NCBI GenBank assembly: GCA_910580225.1
Contig: CAJTXE010000041.1
Coordinates: forward strand, 1 to 36,412
Direction: 5' to 3'
Source: an uncultured Acetatifactor sp.
GTDB lineage: Bacteria; Bacillota; Clostridia; Lachnospirales; Lachnospiraceae
DNA length: 36,412 bases
Shown: positions 24,446 to 32,727 of the stretch, one piece after another
Numbering within the stretch: position 1 is the stretch's first letter
Layout: each line of letters starts with the position of its first letter
Notes under the pieces: model-generated
What the model saw: the letters and a program-made list of their open reading frames with translations, nothing else
The model's database searches: none
What the model was told of the DNA's origin: nothing
Position numbers and translations under genes: made by a program

Positions 24446-25825
24446 ATGTTATCAAAAGAACTGGTAAAAGAGGCTTTGAGGCGTGCTCTTGCCACCGGCG
24501 CCGATTACGCGGAGGTATTTGCGGAGCACACTTTGAGCAAGAACATCAACATCATATCCGGCAAGACGGATAAGATCGCGGACGCAGTGATTTCCGGTGT
24601 GGGCATCCGTATTTTCAAGGGAACCAGGTGTGTATCAGGTTCTGCATCTTCTCTGGCTCCCGAGGCTGTTCTGAACTGTGCGTCCAGAGTGGCGGATGCG
24701 CTTACGGGTACAGCTGTGGTAGAGAACATTCTTCTGCGGGAGCGGTTGTTCGGAGACATCCATCCGGTCAAAATTGTGCCTGGGGATGTTCGAAATGGGG
24801 AGAAAATTGAATATGTGCGGGAGGCATGCCTGGCGGCAAAGGATTATAGTGAGGAGATCAGCCAGGTCAGCGGAAGCTTTGCGGAGGTGGACCATCAGAT
24901 TCTGATTGCCACCAGTGAGGGGCTGTTTACCCGGGACAGACAGATTCGCAGCAGAGTTGTCGTACATTCTATTGCCAGCAGGGACGGGGAGAATCAGGAC
25001 GGCAGCGTGAATCACGGTGCACGGAAAGGCCTGGAACTGTGTGAGGAGTTTGATCCCAAGGAACTTGGCAAAGAGGCTTCAAAGCAGGCGGTTACCATGC
25101 TGCATGCGGGCTATATCAAGGCAGGCACCATGCCTGTAGCCATAGAGAACGGCTTCGGCGGCGTGATTTTCCATGAGGCCTGCGGTCATTCACTGGAGGC
25201 ATCTTCTGTGGCCCTGGGCCAGTCCCAGTTTGCCGGGAAATTGGGAACTCAGATTGCAAACGAAAAAGTGACGGCCATCGATGACGGCACCATACCCAAT
25301 TCCTGGGGCTCTGTCAATATTGATGATGAGGGAACGCCTGCACAGAAGAATGTGCTCATTGAAAACGGCATTCTGAAGAGCTATATGATTGATAAATTAA
25401 ACGGACGCAGGATGGGCATGGAGTCCACGGGCAATTCCAGGCGCCAGAGCTACAGTTATGAACCCACTTCCCGCATGACGAATACTTACATAGCTGCCGG
25501 ACAGGATGAAGACAAAGATATCATCGCTTCTATTGAATACGGTCTCTATGCAAAGAGTATGGGCGGGGGTTCTGTGAACCCTGTAACAGGCCAGTTTAAT
25601 TTTGCAGTGGGTGAGGGATATGTGATCCGGGACGGCAAAATCTGTGAGCCTGTCCGGGGGGCCAGCCTGATCGGCAAGGGATCCGAGATCCTGATGAATA
25701 TCGACATGGTGGGAAAGAATGTGGCCAGAGCCCAGGGTATGTGCGGCGCATCCTCCGGCAGTATCCCCACCGACGTGGGACAGCCGCTGATCAGAGTTTC
25801 TTCTATCGTAGTGGGGGGACGCTGA
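24446..25825 (+). CDS. tldD: Metalloprotease TldD
   Basis: 459 residues. TldD is the zinc-bearing subunit of the TldD/TldE heterodimeric protease, known for trimming the microcin B17 leader and degrading CcdA in E. coli. The zinc motif HEXXXH is present as HEACGH (243-248) in GGVIFHEACGHSLEASSVA. The C-terminal segment with GMCGASSGSIPTDVGQPLIRVSSIVVGGR is also typical. AACAGGAGG precedes ATG 24446. The partner gene follows 190 bases downstream. The in vivo substrate in this organism is unknown. Confidence 0.95.
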   Translation: MLSKELVKEALRRALATGADYAEVFAEHTLSKNINIISGKTDKIADAVISGVGIRIFKGTRCVSGSASSLAPEAVLNCASRVADALTGTAVVENILLRERLFGDIHPVKIVPGDVRNGEKIEYVREACLAAKDYSEEISQVSGSFAEVDHQILIATSEGLFTRDRQIRSRVVVHSIASRDGENQDGSVNHGARKGLELCEEFDPKELGKEASKQAVTMLHAGYIKAGTMPVAIENGFGGVIFHEACGHSLEASSVALGQSQFAGKLGTQIANEKVTAIDDGTIPNSWGSVNIDDEGTPAQKNVLIENGILKSYMIDKLNGRRMGMESTGNSRRQSYSYEPTSRMTNTYIAAGQDEDKDIIASIEYGLYAKSMGGGSVNPVTGQFNFAVGEGYVIRDGKICEPVRGASLIGKGSEILMNIDMVGKNVARAQGMCGASSGSIPTDVGQPLIRVSSIVVGGR

Positions 25826-26015
25826 GGAGTTTCCGTCTAAAAGGTCTGCCCGGATACGGGACAGTGGGTTCGGATACTGCGTGAGCGGCGGGAGAACCGG
25901 AAGCAGTATTTGAAGCAGAAGGGATGGATAGAGTAACATAAAAGAATTATTCCCGAGTGCTGATTGCGGAAGGATGAATGCGATGGGGTACTGGGGGCAG
26001 AATGAGAGGTTAGAG

Positions 26016-27377
26016 ATGACATATCAGGAATTTAAGGAAGCCGTGATCAAATATGCCGGGGAAAACGGGATCACGGATTATGAATTATATTATACGGAGA
26101 GCGAATCGACTTCTGTGGAAATTTACAAGGAAGAAGTGAAAGGCTACAGCACGGAGGACAGCATGGGAGTCTGTTTCCGCTGTGTTATAGACGGCAGAGC
26201 TGGATATGCTTCTACGGAAAACCGTACAGAAGAAGAGGCCAGGTCCCTGGTGATGCGTGCGTTGGACAACGCAGGCGCTATCGAGAGCGAGGAGAAAGCT
26301 TTTATCCATGAAAAGGGAGATACTTATGCGGTATTGAAGGAAAGCAGGATGTCGCATCCCACCGGCGGTGAGCTGACGGATGCAGCTTTGGCCCTGCAGA
26401 AGAAACTGTATCAGGCGGACCAGCGTGTAACGGACGGAACTCAGGCCTATATGGCATATTATGGGGAGAAGTATGCCCTCTGCAATTCCAACGGCCTGGA
26501 TTTGGAGGACAAAGTGGCCTGTTCCATGTGCTATGCCATGCCCATCGTGTCTGACGGCGGGGAGATGTATGACGGCGGGGAGAGCAAGAGGGGTGATTTA
26601 AAGGAATTTGATATCAGCGCCATCGCGGCGGATGCGGTGGAGGACGCGGTATCTGCCATTGGGGCAGGGAGTGTGGCCAGCGGGGCCTATACAGTGGTAT
26701 TTTCCAATAAGACCATGGCTACGCTGCTGCAGACCTTTTCCTCTGTTTTCTCTGCGGAAGCGGCCCAGAAGGGGCTGTCCCTGCTTAATGGGAAGGAAGG
26801 GGAGAAGATTGCGGCTGATTTTATCACTATTGTGGATGATCCTATGTATTGTGATAGTGTAGTAAAGAGGACTTTTGACGGAGAAGGTGTGGCGGCTTAT
26901 GCGAAAAATATAGTGGAGAACGGCGTTTTGAACACGCTGCTTCACAATCTGAAGACTGCGGCCAAAGCCGGGGTAAAGTCTACCGGGAATGCAGGCAGGC
27001 CCAGCTATGCATCCGTTATCGGCGTCAGTCCTTTTACATTCTACATTCAGTCTGCCGGGGAGACGGTAAAGCCTGTGCCCAAGGTACCGGAAGAAATGCT
27101 TCGGACCGCCGGAGAAGGCATTTTTGTAACGGAGCTGAGCGGACTGCATGCAGGAGCCAATGCGGTTACGGGGGACTTTTCTCTGTCAGCCAGGGGATTT
27201 CTGATTACTGAGGGCGCAAAGGGTGCCCCGGTGAAAAACTTCACAGTATCCGGCAATTTCTATGAATTGCTGAAGAAAGTGGAAGTACTGGGAGACGATC
27301 TGGATTTTGTTCAGGGGAAATTCGGTTCTCCGTCTGTTCTTGTGCGTGATCTGGCCGTGGCAGGCAAAGATGCATAA
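26016..27377 (+). CDS. pmbA: TldE/PmbA family protein, partner of TldD
   Basis: 453 residues from ATG 26016 (AGAGG 6 bases upstream); the frame is open back to 25974 and an earlier ATG at 25983 is possible. TldE/PmbA has the TldD fold without the HEXXXH motif and shapes the active chamber of the heterodimer. The expected segments are seen: STSVEIYKEEVKGYSTEDSMGVCFRCVIDGRAGYAST near the N-terminus, VVFSNKTMATLLQTFSSVFSAEAAQKGLSLL in the middle, and GLHAGANAVTGDFSLSARGFLI and a FGSPSVLVRDLAVAGK ending. No zinc motif is seen, as expected. The 190-base gap from tldD holds no gene or clear promoter. Confidence 0.92.
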   Translation: MTYQEFKEAVIKYAGENGITDYELYYTESESTSVEIYKEEVKGYSTEDSMGVCFRCVIDGRAGYASTENRTEEEARSLVMRALDNAGAIESEEKAFIHEKGDTYAVLKESRMSHPTGGELTDAALALQKKLYQADQRVTDGTQAYMAYYGEKYALCNSNGLDLEDKVACSMCYAMPIVSDGGEMYDGGESKRGDLKEFDISAIAADAVEDAVSAIGAGSVASGAYTVVFSNKTMATLLQTFSSVFSAEAAQKGLSLLNGKEGEKIAADFITIVDDPMYCDSVVKRTFDGEGVAAYAKNIVENGVLNTLLHNLKTAAKAGVKSTGNAGRPSYASVIGVSPFTFYIQSAGETVKPVPKVPEEMLRTAGEGIFVTELSGLHAGANAVTGDFSLSARGFLITEGAKGAPVKNFTVSGNFYELLKKVEVLGDDLDFVQGKFGSPSVLVRDLAVAGKDA

Positions 27378-27441
27378 GCAGGGGATAACTCTTCGAAAGA
27401 TAGAAAAGCTGAAAAAGCATTTTCGTAAGTGATACCATACG

Positions 27442-27480
27442 GCTGACAGTTGCCCGAAACGGAACTGTCAGCTGTTTTTT
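27442..27480 (+). terminator. Intrinsic terminator after pmbA
   Basis: GCTGACAGTT (27442-27451) pairs perfectly with AACTGTCAGC (27463-27472), and CCG/CGG closes further inside the loop. TGTTTTTT follows. Confidence 0.92.
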
Positions 27481-27503
27481 CACATTTCTTTATACTTATT
27501 TAA

Positions 27504-27531
27504 TTGCATTTCCTGAAAAAAAGTATAAAAT
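27504..27531 (+). promoter_or_regulatory. Possible promoter for the zinc-ribbon/DUF5685/J-protein trio
   Basis: TTGCAT (27504-27509) and TAAAAT (27526-27531) with 16 bases between, or TATAAA at 27524 with shorter spacing. It is the only promoter-like pair between the pmbA terminator and the next gene. Confidence 0.35.
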
Positions 27532-27618
27532 ATTACGTGTCAGCCAATAATAAAGGTTTCTTTACATCAGCGTAGTGCCGTGAAGCTGCGGCCCGCTGTC
27601 TGCAGGGAGGCAGAGTTT

Positions 27619-28011
27619 ATGAGAGAAAAGTTGCAGCGCTTTATGTGGGGACGCTACGGAAATGATAATCTGAACCAGTTTTTGCTTTCGGTTGCATTTG
27701 TAGCTCTTATCATTTCGTTTTTCGGAGGGGGACTGTTCTACTTTGTGGCAACCATCGTCATGGGTGTGGCATATTTTCGTATGTTTTCCAGAAACATCAG
27801 CAAGCGTTCAGCGGAGAATCAGCAGTATCTGAAACAGAGAATGAAAATTCGGGGCATTTTTTCGAAAAAGAAAAAAGAATGGGGACAGCTTAAACAGTAC
27901 CATATTTACAGATGTCCTAACTGCAGACAGAAGATTCGTGTACCCAGAGGCAGGGGGAGGATCGCCATCAGCTGCAGGAAATGCGGAAACGAATTTGTGA
28001 AGAAAAGCTAA
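27619..28011 (+). CDS. Small membrane protein with C-terminal zinc ribbon
   Basis: 130 residues from ATG 27619 (GGGAGG 8 bases upstream). Two close hydrophobic segments (about 21-35 and 40-55) form a membrane hairpin. A basic region (KKKKEW) and a zinc ribbon follow, with Cys99, Cys102, Cys119 and Cys122 in CPNC...CRKC, and a basic PRGRGR loop between. I do not recognise a named family. It is followed on the same strand by the DUF5685 and J-domain genes, with gaps of 48 and 98 bases, so the three may be cotranscribed. The ribbon would face the cytoplasm and could bind nucleic acid or protein; this is inference. Confidence 0.8.
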   Translation: MREKLQRFMWGRYGNDNLNQFLLSVAFVALIISFFGGGLFYFVATIVMGVAYFRMFSRNISKRSAENQQYLKQRMKIRGIFSKKKKEWGQLKQYHIYRCPNCRQKIRVPRGRGRIAISCRKCGNEFVKKS

Positions 28012-28059
28012 CGGCAGATAGAGCGCAGACGATTGTCTTGAATACATGGAGGTTTCGGG

Positions 28060-28908
28060 ATGTTCGGATATATCATGGTAAATAAAGCCGAAATGAAATT
28101 TAAGGAGTTTGACGTCTATCATTCTTTTTACTGCGGTATCTGTCGGGATCTGAAACGTAAATACGGTGTCTGGGGGCAGATGGCTTTAAGCTATGACATG
28201 ACTTTTCTGGCCATATTGCTCACAGGTCTGTATGAGCCGGAAACCAGGCGGGGAAGCACCAAGTGTGCTGCCCATCCGTTTGAGCGGCACGAGACCAGGA
28301 ATAATATATACACGGAATATGCCGCGGATATGAACATGCTTTTTGCGTATTATAAATGTCGGGACGACTGGGAGGATGAGCGGAAAATCCGGAAGCTGCT
28401 TCTGGGAAAGTTTCTGGAAGGGAAATCGGAGAAGCTGAAACAGGTTTATGGAGAGAAGATACGAAAGATCCGAAAGCTGATGGAGACGTTTTCACAGGCG
28501 GAAAAGACCGGACACCTGGATATTGACACACTGGGAGGACTGTTCGGCCAGGTGATGGGAGAGATGACGGCGGTGCGGGAGGATGAATGGGCGGAGAGTC
28601 TTCGCGGACTTGGATTCTTCCTGGGAAAATTTATTTACCTTTGTGATGCTTATGAGGATATTGAGCAGGACATCAAAAAGGGAACGCCCAATCCCTTTAA
28701 GCAGAAATATGAGAGCGGAGGCTTTGAGGAGGAATGCAGAACCATTCTGATGATGATGATGTCGGAGTGCTGCAGGGAGTTTGAAAGGCTTCCCATCCTG
28801 GAAAATGTGGAAATTCTCCGCAACATCCTGTATTCCGGCGTCTGGGGCAGATACGAAGCGGTGCGGGAGAAGCGCTGCCGAAAGTCTGTAAAGGGAAAGG
28901 AAATATAA
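28060..28908 (+). CDS. DUF5685 family protein, all-helical with two Asp-rich motifs
   Basis: 282 residues, predicted mostly helical and soluble. The start MFGY(I)M.NKAEMKFKEFDVYHSFYCGICRDLKRKYG matches what I recall of DUF5685, with Cys25 and Cys28 and a later CAAHPFERH (Cys69, His72, His77). Two Asp-rich motifs stand out: DDWED (102-106, a DDxxD pattern) and DAYEDIEQD (196-204). Spacing and pattern recall the two metal/diphosphate-binding motifs of class I isoprenoid synthases such as phytoene synthase. Homology to these enzymes is my inference, and function is unknown. AGGTTTCGGG is the nearest upstream purine-rich site. It lies between the zinc-ribbon membrane protein and the J-protein. 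Confidence 0.75.
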   Translation: MFGYIMVNKAEMKFKEFDVYHSFYCGICRDLKRKYGVWGQMALSYDMTFLAILLTGLYEPETRRGSTKCAAHPFERHETRNNIYTEYAADMNMLFAYYKCRDDWEDERKIRKLLLGKFLEGKSEKLKQVYGEKIRKIRKLMETFSQAEKTGHLDIDTLGGLFGQVMGEMTAVREDEWAESLRGLGFFLGKFIYLCDAYEDIEQDIKKGTPNPFKQKYESGGFEEECRTILMMMMSECCREFERLPILENVEILRNILYSGVWGRYEAVREKRCRKSVKGKEI

Positions 28909-29006
28909 GGGAGACAGCCCCGTGCGGACCGTGAATTTGAGACTGTCCGCGGAACAGAATTTTGAACGGCTCTCCGTAAAGTGCCGTCCGGAAAAAGAGG
29001 AAAACT

Positions 29007-29741
29007 ATGTACGATCCATACAGTGTACTTGGCGTCAGCAGAAACGCTTCCGAGGAAGAGATCAAAAAAGCATATAAGACACTCAGCCGCAGATACCATC
29101 CGGATGCCAATGTGAACAATCCCAACAAAGCCTGGGCAGAGGAGAAGTTCAAGGAGATCCAGGGAGCATATCAGCAGATTATGAAGGAGAGGACTTCCGG
29201 CTATGGCGGGAACGTCTATGGAGGTGCAGGTTACGGAAGAAGTACCTCCGGCAGCAGGAAGCAGGAGGGGCAGGGTGGTTTCTACGGCGGATATGGTCCT
29301 TTTGGCGGCTTTGGCGGTTTCGGTCAGGGCCAGAGTACCGGCTATGAGGATAATACCCATCTGCGTGCCGCAGGCAATTACATCCGCAACGGCTATTACA
29401 GGGAAGCCAGGACCGCACTGGATAATATAGAGAGCAGGGAGCGGAGCGCCAGGTGGTATTACTACAGCGCAATTGCTCATTCCGGCCTGGGCAACAATGT
29501 GGCTGCGCTGGATCATGCCAGGCAGGCAGCCGCCATGGAGCCGGATAACCGTGATTACCGCAGTCTGGTACAGCAGTTTGAAAGCGGCGGAAACTGGTAT
29601 GAGCAGCGTCAGGCTGCCTATGGGTATCCCACTTTCGGCGGCGGGAATATCTGCGTGAAAGTTATTATCGCCAATATGATCTGCAATATCTGCTGTCTTG
29701 GGGGCGGATGCTGCGGGGGGCATGGAATGTATTATTATTGA
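29007..29741 (+). CDS. J-domain (DnaJ-like) protein with Cys-rich hydrophobic tail
   Basis: 244 residues. The N-terminal J domain (1-70) has YSVLGVSRNASEEEIKKAYKTLSRRYHPDAN with the essential His31-Pro32-Asp33, so it should stimulate an Hsp70 (DnaK). A Gly/Tyr-rich linker (70-115) and a TPR-like helical segment (about 115-195, with LRAAGNYIRNGYYREARTALDNI) follow. The last 30 residues are hydrophobic and Cys-rich (Cys216, 226, 229, 230, 235, 236), ending GHGMYYY. The zinc fingers and C-terminal substrate domains of true DnaJ are absent, so this is a specialised J-protein. GAAAAAGAGG precedes the start. The tail may insert in the membrane or bind metal; inference only. Confidence 0.88.
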   Translation: MYDPYSVLGVSRNASEEEIKKAYKTLSRRYHPDANVNNPNKAWAEEKFKEIQGAYQQIMKERTSGYGGNVYGGAGYGRSTSGSRKQEGQGGFYGGYGPFGGFGGFGQGQSTGYEDNTHLRAAGNYIRNGYYREARTALDNIESRERSARWYYYSAIAHSGLGNNVAALDHARQAAAMEPDNRDYRSLVQQFESGGNWYEQRQAAYGYPTFGGGNICVKVIIANMICNICCLGGGCCGGHGMYYY

Positions 29742-29813
29742 TATGCAGCCTCATCCGCATATGGACAATGGCCGCCCTCGGTATTCGTCACAGAATCCCA
29801 ATGCATTTCTCTC

Positions 29814-29842
29814 TTGCAATTTTCCGCTGCCTCCCTTATAAT
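29814..29842 (+). promoter_or_regulatory. Promoter of nrdDG
   Basis: TTGCAA (29814-29819), 17 bases, TATAAT (29837-29842). Transcription should start near 29849, inside the first NrdR-like box. Confidence 0.75.
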
Positions 29843-29846
29843 GGAA

Positions 29847-29895
29847 AAACAAGATATAGATGCAGAATCATGGCAGCAGACACAATATGTTGATT
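29847..29895 (+). promoter_or_regulatory. Tandem NrdR boxes
   Basis: Box 2 (29880-29895, ACACAATATGTTGATT) matches the NrdR consensus acaCwAtATaTwGwgt at 14 of 16 positions. Box 1 (29847-29862) matches at 12 of 16. Centres are 33 bp apart, close to the roughly three helical turns usual for tandem NrdR sites, and they overlap the transcription start. NrdR represses ribonucleotide reductase genes when dATP is abundant. Confidence 0.75.
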
Positions 29896-29898
29896 AGG

Positions 29899-29933
29899 GC
29901 TGTACCTGCAGAGTCGAATGGTACAGCTTTTTT
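29899..29933 (+). terminator. Intrinsic terminator inside the nrdD leader
   Basis: GCTGTACC (29899-29906) pairs perfectly with GGTACAGC (29920-29927), followed by six T. It lies between the nrdD promoter and the nrdD start, so either the leader is attenuated or a short RNA of about 85 bases is made. It would also stop readthrough from the J-protein gene. Confidence 0.85.
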
Positions 29934-29956
29934 CATGTAGAGAAGGGACAGAAAAT

Positions 29957-32083
29957 ATGAGGATTCAGAAAAGAGATGGGCGTATCGTTCCCTATGAGGA
30001 AGAGAAAATAACAGCGGCCATTGAGAAGGCCAATAACGAGGTGGAGGAGAAGGACCGGGCAGGAGAAGAACTGGTGCGGGAGATTCTGACTGCAGTGAAG
30101 GATGAGGGCCGGGAGCTGCAGGCCGTGGAACATGTGCAGGATGTGATTGAGCAGCATCTGGTTCAGGGCAATAAATATGTCCTGGCAAAAAAGTACATTG
30201 TGTATCGGTACCAGCGCAGTCTGATGCGGAAGTCCAACACCACGGACGAATCCATCTTAAAACTGATCCGCAACGAGAACAAGGAGCTGGCGGAAGAAAA
30301 TTCCAACAAAAATACCCGCCTGGCCTCTACTCAGAGAGATTATATTGCCGGGGAGGTATCCCGGGATGTGACCAGGCGTATGTTGCTGCCGGAGCATCTT
30401 TCCCTGGCCCATGATAACGGTGTCTTTCATTTTCACGATGCGGACTACTTTATTCAGCCCATTTTTAACTGCTGTCTGATCAACATTAAAGATATGCTGG
30501 ACAACGGTACCTCCATTAACGGCAAGATGATTGAATCTCCCAAAAGCTTTCAGGTGGCCTGTACCGTTACCACCCAGATCATCGCTGCAGTGGCCAGCAA
30601 TCAGTACGGAGGCCAGTCTGTGAATATCAGGCATTTGGGAAAATACCTGCATAAGAGCAGGGAAAAATTCCGGGCCCAGCTGGACTCGGAGTTTGGCTCC
30701 GGTCTGGAGGAGGCAGCAAAGGAGAAAATTGTGGAGCTCCGTCTTCAGGATGAACTGCGTTCCGGCGTTCAGACTATTCAGTACCAGATCAATACGCTGA
30801 TGACTACAAACGGACAATCTCCCTTTGTCACCCTGTTTCTTCATATAGACGAAGAGGACGAGTATGTGGAGGAGACCGTACGCATTATTGTGGAGATTCT
30901 GAAACAGCGTCTCCAGGGGACTAAGAACGAGAAAGGGGTATTTGTGACGCCTGCATTTCCGAAACTGGTGTATGTTTTGGACGAAAATAATTGTCTGCGG
31001 GGCGGTAAATATGACTATGTGACCCGCCTGGCTGCAAAGTGTTCAGCGAAAAGAATGTATCCTGACTATATTTCGGCCAAAAAGATGCGGGAAAATTATG
31101 AGGGAAATGTGTTTTCCTGTATGGGCTGCCGTTCCTTCCTTTCTCCCTGGAAGGACGGGGAAGGAAATTACAAATGGGAAGGGCGATTCAATCAGGGGGT
31201 GGTGAGTCTGAATCTTCCCCAGATAGGGATTGTCTCCGAAGGAAATGAGGAGATCTTCTGGAAACGTCTGGATGAGCGCCTGCAGCTGTGCTATGAGGCT
31301 CTGATGTGCAGGCATAAGGCCCTTCTGGGCACCCTTTCCGATGTGAGTCCCATTCATTGGCAGTACGGGGCCATCACCCGGCTGAAGAAGGGGGAGAAGA
31401 TTGATTCCCTTCTGAAGAATGGCTATTCCACCATGTCCCTGGGCTACATCGGTCTATATGAACTGACCTGGCTGATGAAGGGATGCAGTCACACCGCGGC
31501 GGGAGGAAAGGAATTCGCCCTGCGGGTGATGGATCATCTAAAGGACACGGCTGCCAGGTGGAAACAGGAGACAGGCATCGGATTCAGCCTTTACGGAACC
31601 CCTGCCGAGACGCTCTGTTATCGTTTTGCGAGAATTGATAAGGAAAAATACGGGGATATTCCCAATGTGACGGACAAAGGCTACTATACCAATTCCTACC
31701 ATGTGGATGTAAGGGAACCGATTGACGCTTTTTCGAAGATTGCTTTTGAAAGCGAATTTCAGAACAAATCCCTGGGCGGGGCTATTTCCTATGTAGAGAT
31801 TCCCAATCTGGTGAACAATGTGGAGGCCGTGGAGGAACTGATCCGTTTTATTTACGACAATATTCAGTACGGAGAGTTTAACACCAAATCCGATTACTGT
31901 CACGTCTGCGGATACGACGGGGAAATTTTGATCAATGAGGACAATGAGTGGGAGTGTCCCCAGTGCCATAACAAAGATCACGGGAAAATGAATGTCACCA
32001 GACGGACCTGCGGTTATCTGGGGGAAAATTTCTGGAACACGGGGAAAACCAAGGAAATTAAGTCGAGGGTACTGCATTTATGA
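29957..32083 (+). CDS. nrdD: Anaerobic (class III) ribonucleoside-triphosphate reductase NrdD
   Basis: 708 residues from ATG 29957, preceded by AGAAGGGA. NrdD reduces ribonucleotides to deoxyribonucleotides with a glycyl radical, formate being the usual reductant. An N-terminal ATP-cone (about 1-95, MRIQKRDGRIVPYEEEKITAAIEKA) senses ATP/dATP. The core shows HDADYFIQPIFNCCLINI, SVNIRHLGKYLHK and VFSCMGCRS. Near the C-terminus lie the zinc site (CHVCGYDG...CPQC) and the glycyl radical loop RRTCGYLG, where Gly686 should carry the radical. The last four bases overlap nrdG. Regulation is probably by NrdR and by the leader terminator. Confidence 0.97.
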   Translation: MRIQKRDGRIVPYEEEKITAAIEKANNEVEEKDRAGEELVREILTAVKDEGRELQAVEHVQDVIEQHLVQGNKYVLAKKYIVYRYQRSLMRKSNTTDESILKLIRNENKELAEENSNKNTRLASTQRDYIAGEVSRDVTRRMLLPEHLSLAHDNGVFHFHDADYFIQPIFNCCLINIKDMLDNGTSINGKMIESPKSFQVACTVTTQIIAAVASNQYGGQSVNIRHLGKYLHKSREKFRAQLDSEFGSGLEEAAKEKIVELRLQDELRSGVQTIQYQINTLMTTNGQSPFVTLFLHIDEEDEYVEETVRIIVEILKQRLQGTKNEKGVFVTPAFPKLVYVLDENNCLRGGKYDYVTRLAAKCSAKRMYPDYISAKKMRENYEGNVFSCMGCRSFLSPWKDGEGNYKWEGRFNQGVVSLNLPQIGIVSEGNEEIFWKRLDERLQLCYEALMCRHKALLGTLSDVSPIHWQYGAITRLKKGEKIDSLLKNGYSTMSLGYIGLYELTWLMKGCSHTAAGGKEFALRVMDHLKDTAARWKQETGIGFSLYGTPAETLCYRFARIDKEKYGDIPNVTDKGYYTNSYHVDVREPIDAFSKIAFESEFQNKSLGGAISYVEIPNLVNNVEAVEELIRFIYDNIQYGEFNTKSDYCHVCGYDGEILINEDNEWECPQCHNKDHGKMNVTRRTCGYLGENFWNTGKTKEIKSRVLHL

Positions 32084-32637
32084 ATTATGCCGCAATCAAA
32101 AAAACAGACGTGGCAAACGGCCCCGGCATACGGGTGTCCCTGTTTGTCAGCGGCTGCAGGCACAGATGTAAGGGCTGTTTTAACAGTGAGGCATGGGATT
32201 TTCGGTACGGCCGGATCTATACGGAGGAGACGGAGCGGGAGATTCTGCAGGCTCTGGCCCCGGAGCATATCCGGGGGTTAAGTGTTCTGGGCGGAGAACC
32301 CATGGAGCCGGAGAATCGGGGGACGGTACTGGGGCTTCTTCAGGCGGTACACAGGCAATATCCGGGCAAGGATATCTGGTGCTATACCGGATACGATTAT
32401 GAGAAGGATTTGCTGCAGTGGAAGGTACGGGAAGAATTGCCGGATGGGGCCAGGCAAAGGGGGGCTTCCGGCGGGAATACGGCGGAACTGCTGGCTCTGA
32501 TCGATGTATTGGTGGACGGTGAATTTATGGAAGAGCGGAAAAACCTTCGTCTGGCCTTCCGGGGATCGGAAAATCAGCGGATCATCGATGTAAAAGAGTC
32601 TCTGAAACAGGGGAGGACCATCTGTCTGGCGTTATGA
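32080..32637 (+). CDS. nrdG: Anaerobic ribonucleotide reductase activating protein NrdG
   Basis: 185 residues, starting in an ATGA overlap with the nrdD stop, which implies coupled translation. NrdG is the radical SAM activase that makes the glycyl radical on NrdD. The cluster motif CxxxCxxC is visible as CRHRCKGC (Cys26, Cys30, Cys33), followed by the SAM-binding LGGEPM and the strands DIWCYTGYDYE and DVLVDGEF. The ending GRTICLAL is somewhat short but normal for Firmicutes. A composite hairpin terminator follows. Confidence 0.96.
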   Translation: MNYAAIKKTDVANGPGIRVSLFVSGCRHRCKGCFNSEAWDFRYGRIYTEETEREILQALAPEHIRGLSVLGGEPMEPENRGTVLGLLQAVHRQYPGKDIWCYTGYDYEKDLLQWKVREELPDGARQRGASGGNTAELLALIDVLVDGEFMEERKNLRLAFRGSENQRIIDVKESLKQGRTICLAL

Positions 32638-32651
32638 GGGAGATATCTGCA

Positions 32652-32716
32652 GGGCAGCCCAAACGCCGTATTTTACGGTATCTGCGGCGTTCATTGATGA
32701 AAGGAGCTGCCCTTTT
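32652..32716 (+). terminator. Composite terminator after nrdG
   Basis: GGGCAGC (32652-32658) pairs with GCTGCCC (32706-32712), followed by TTTT. Inside are AACGCCG (32662-32668) with CGGCGTT (32685-32691), or alternatively CCGTA/TACGG. It lies between the convergent nrdG and DtxR-type genes. Confidence 0.7.
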
Positions 32717-32727
32717 GACAATTCGCT

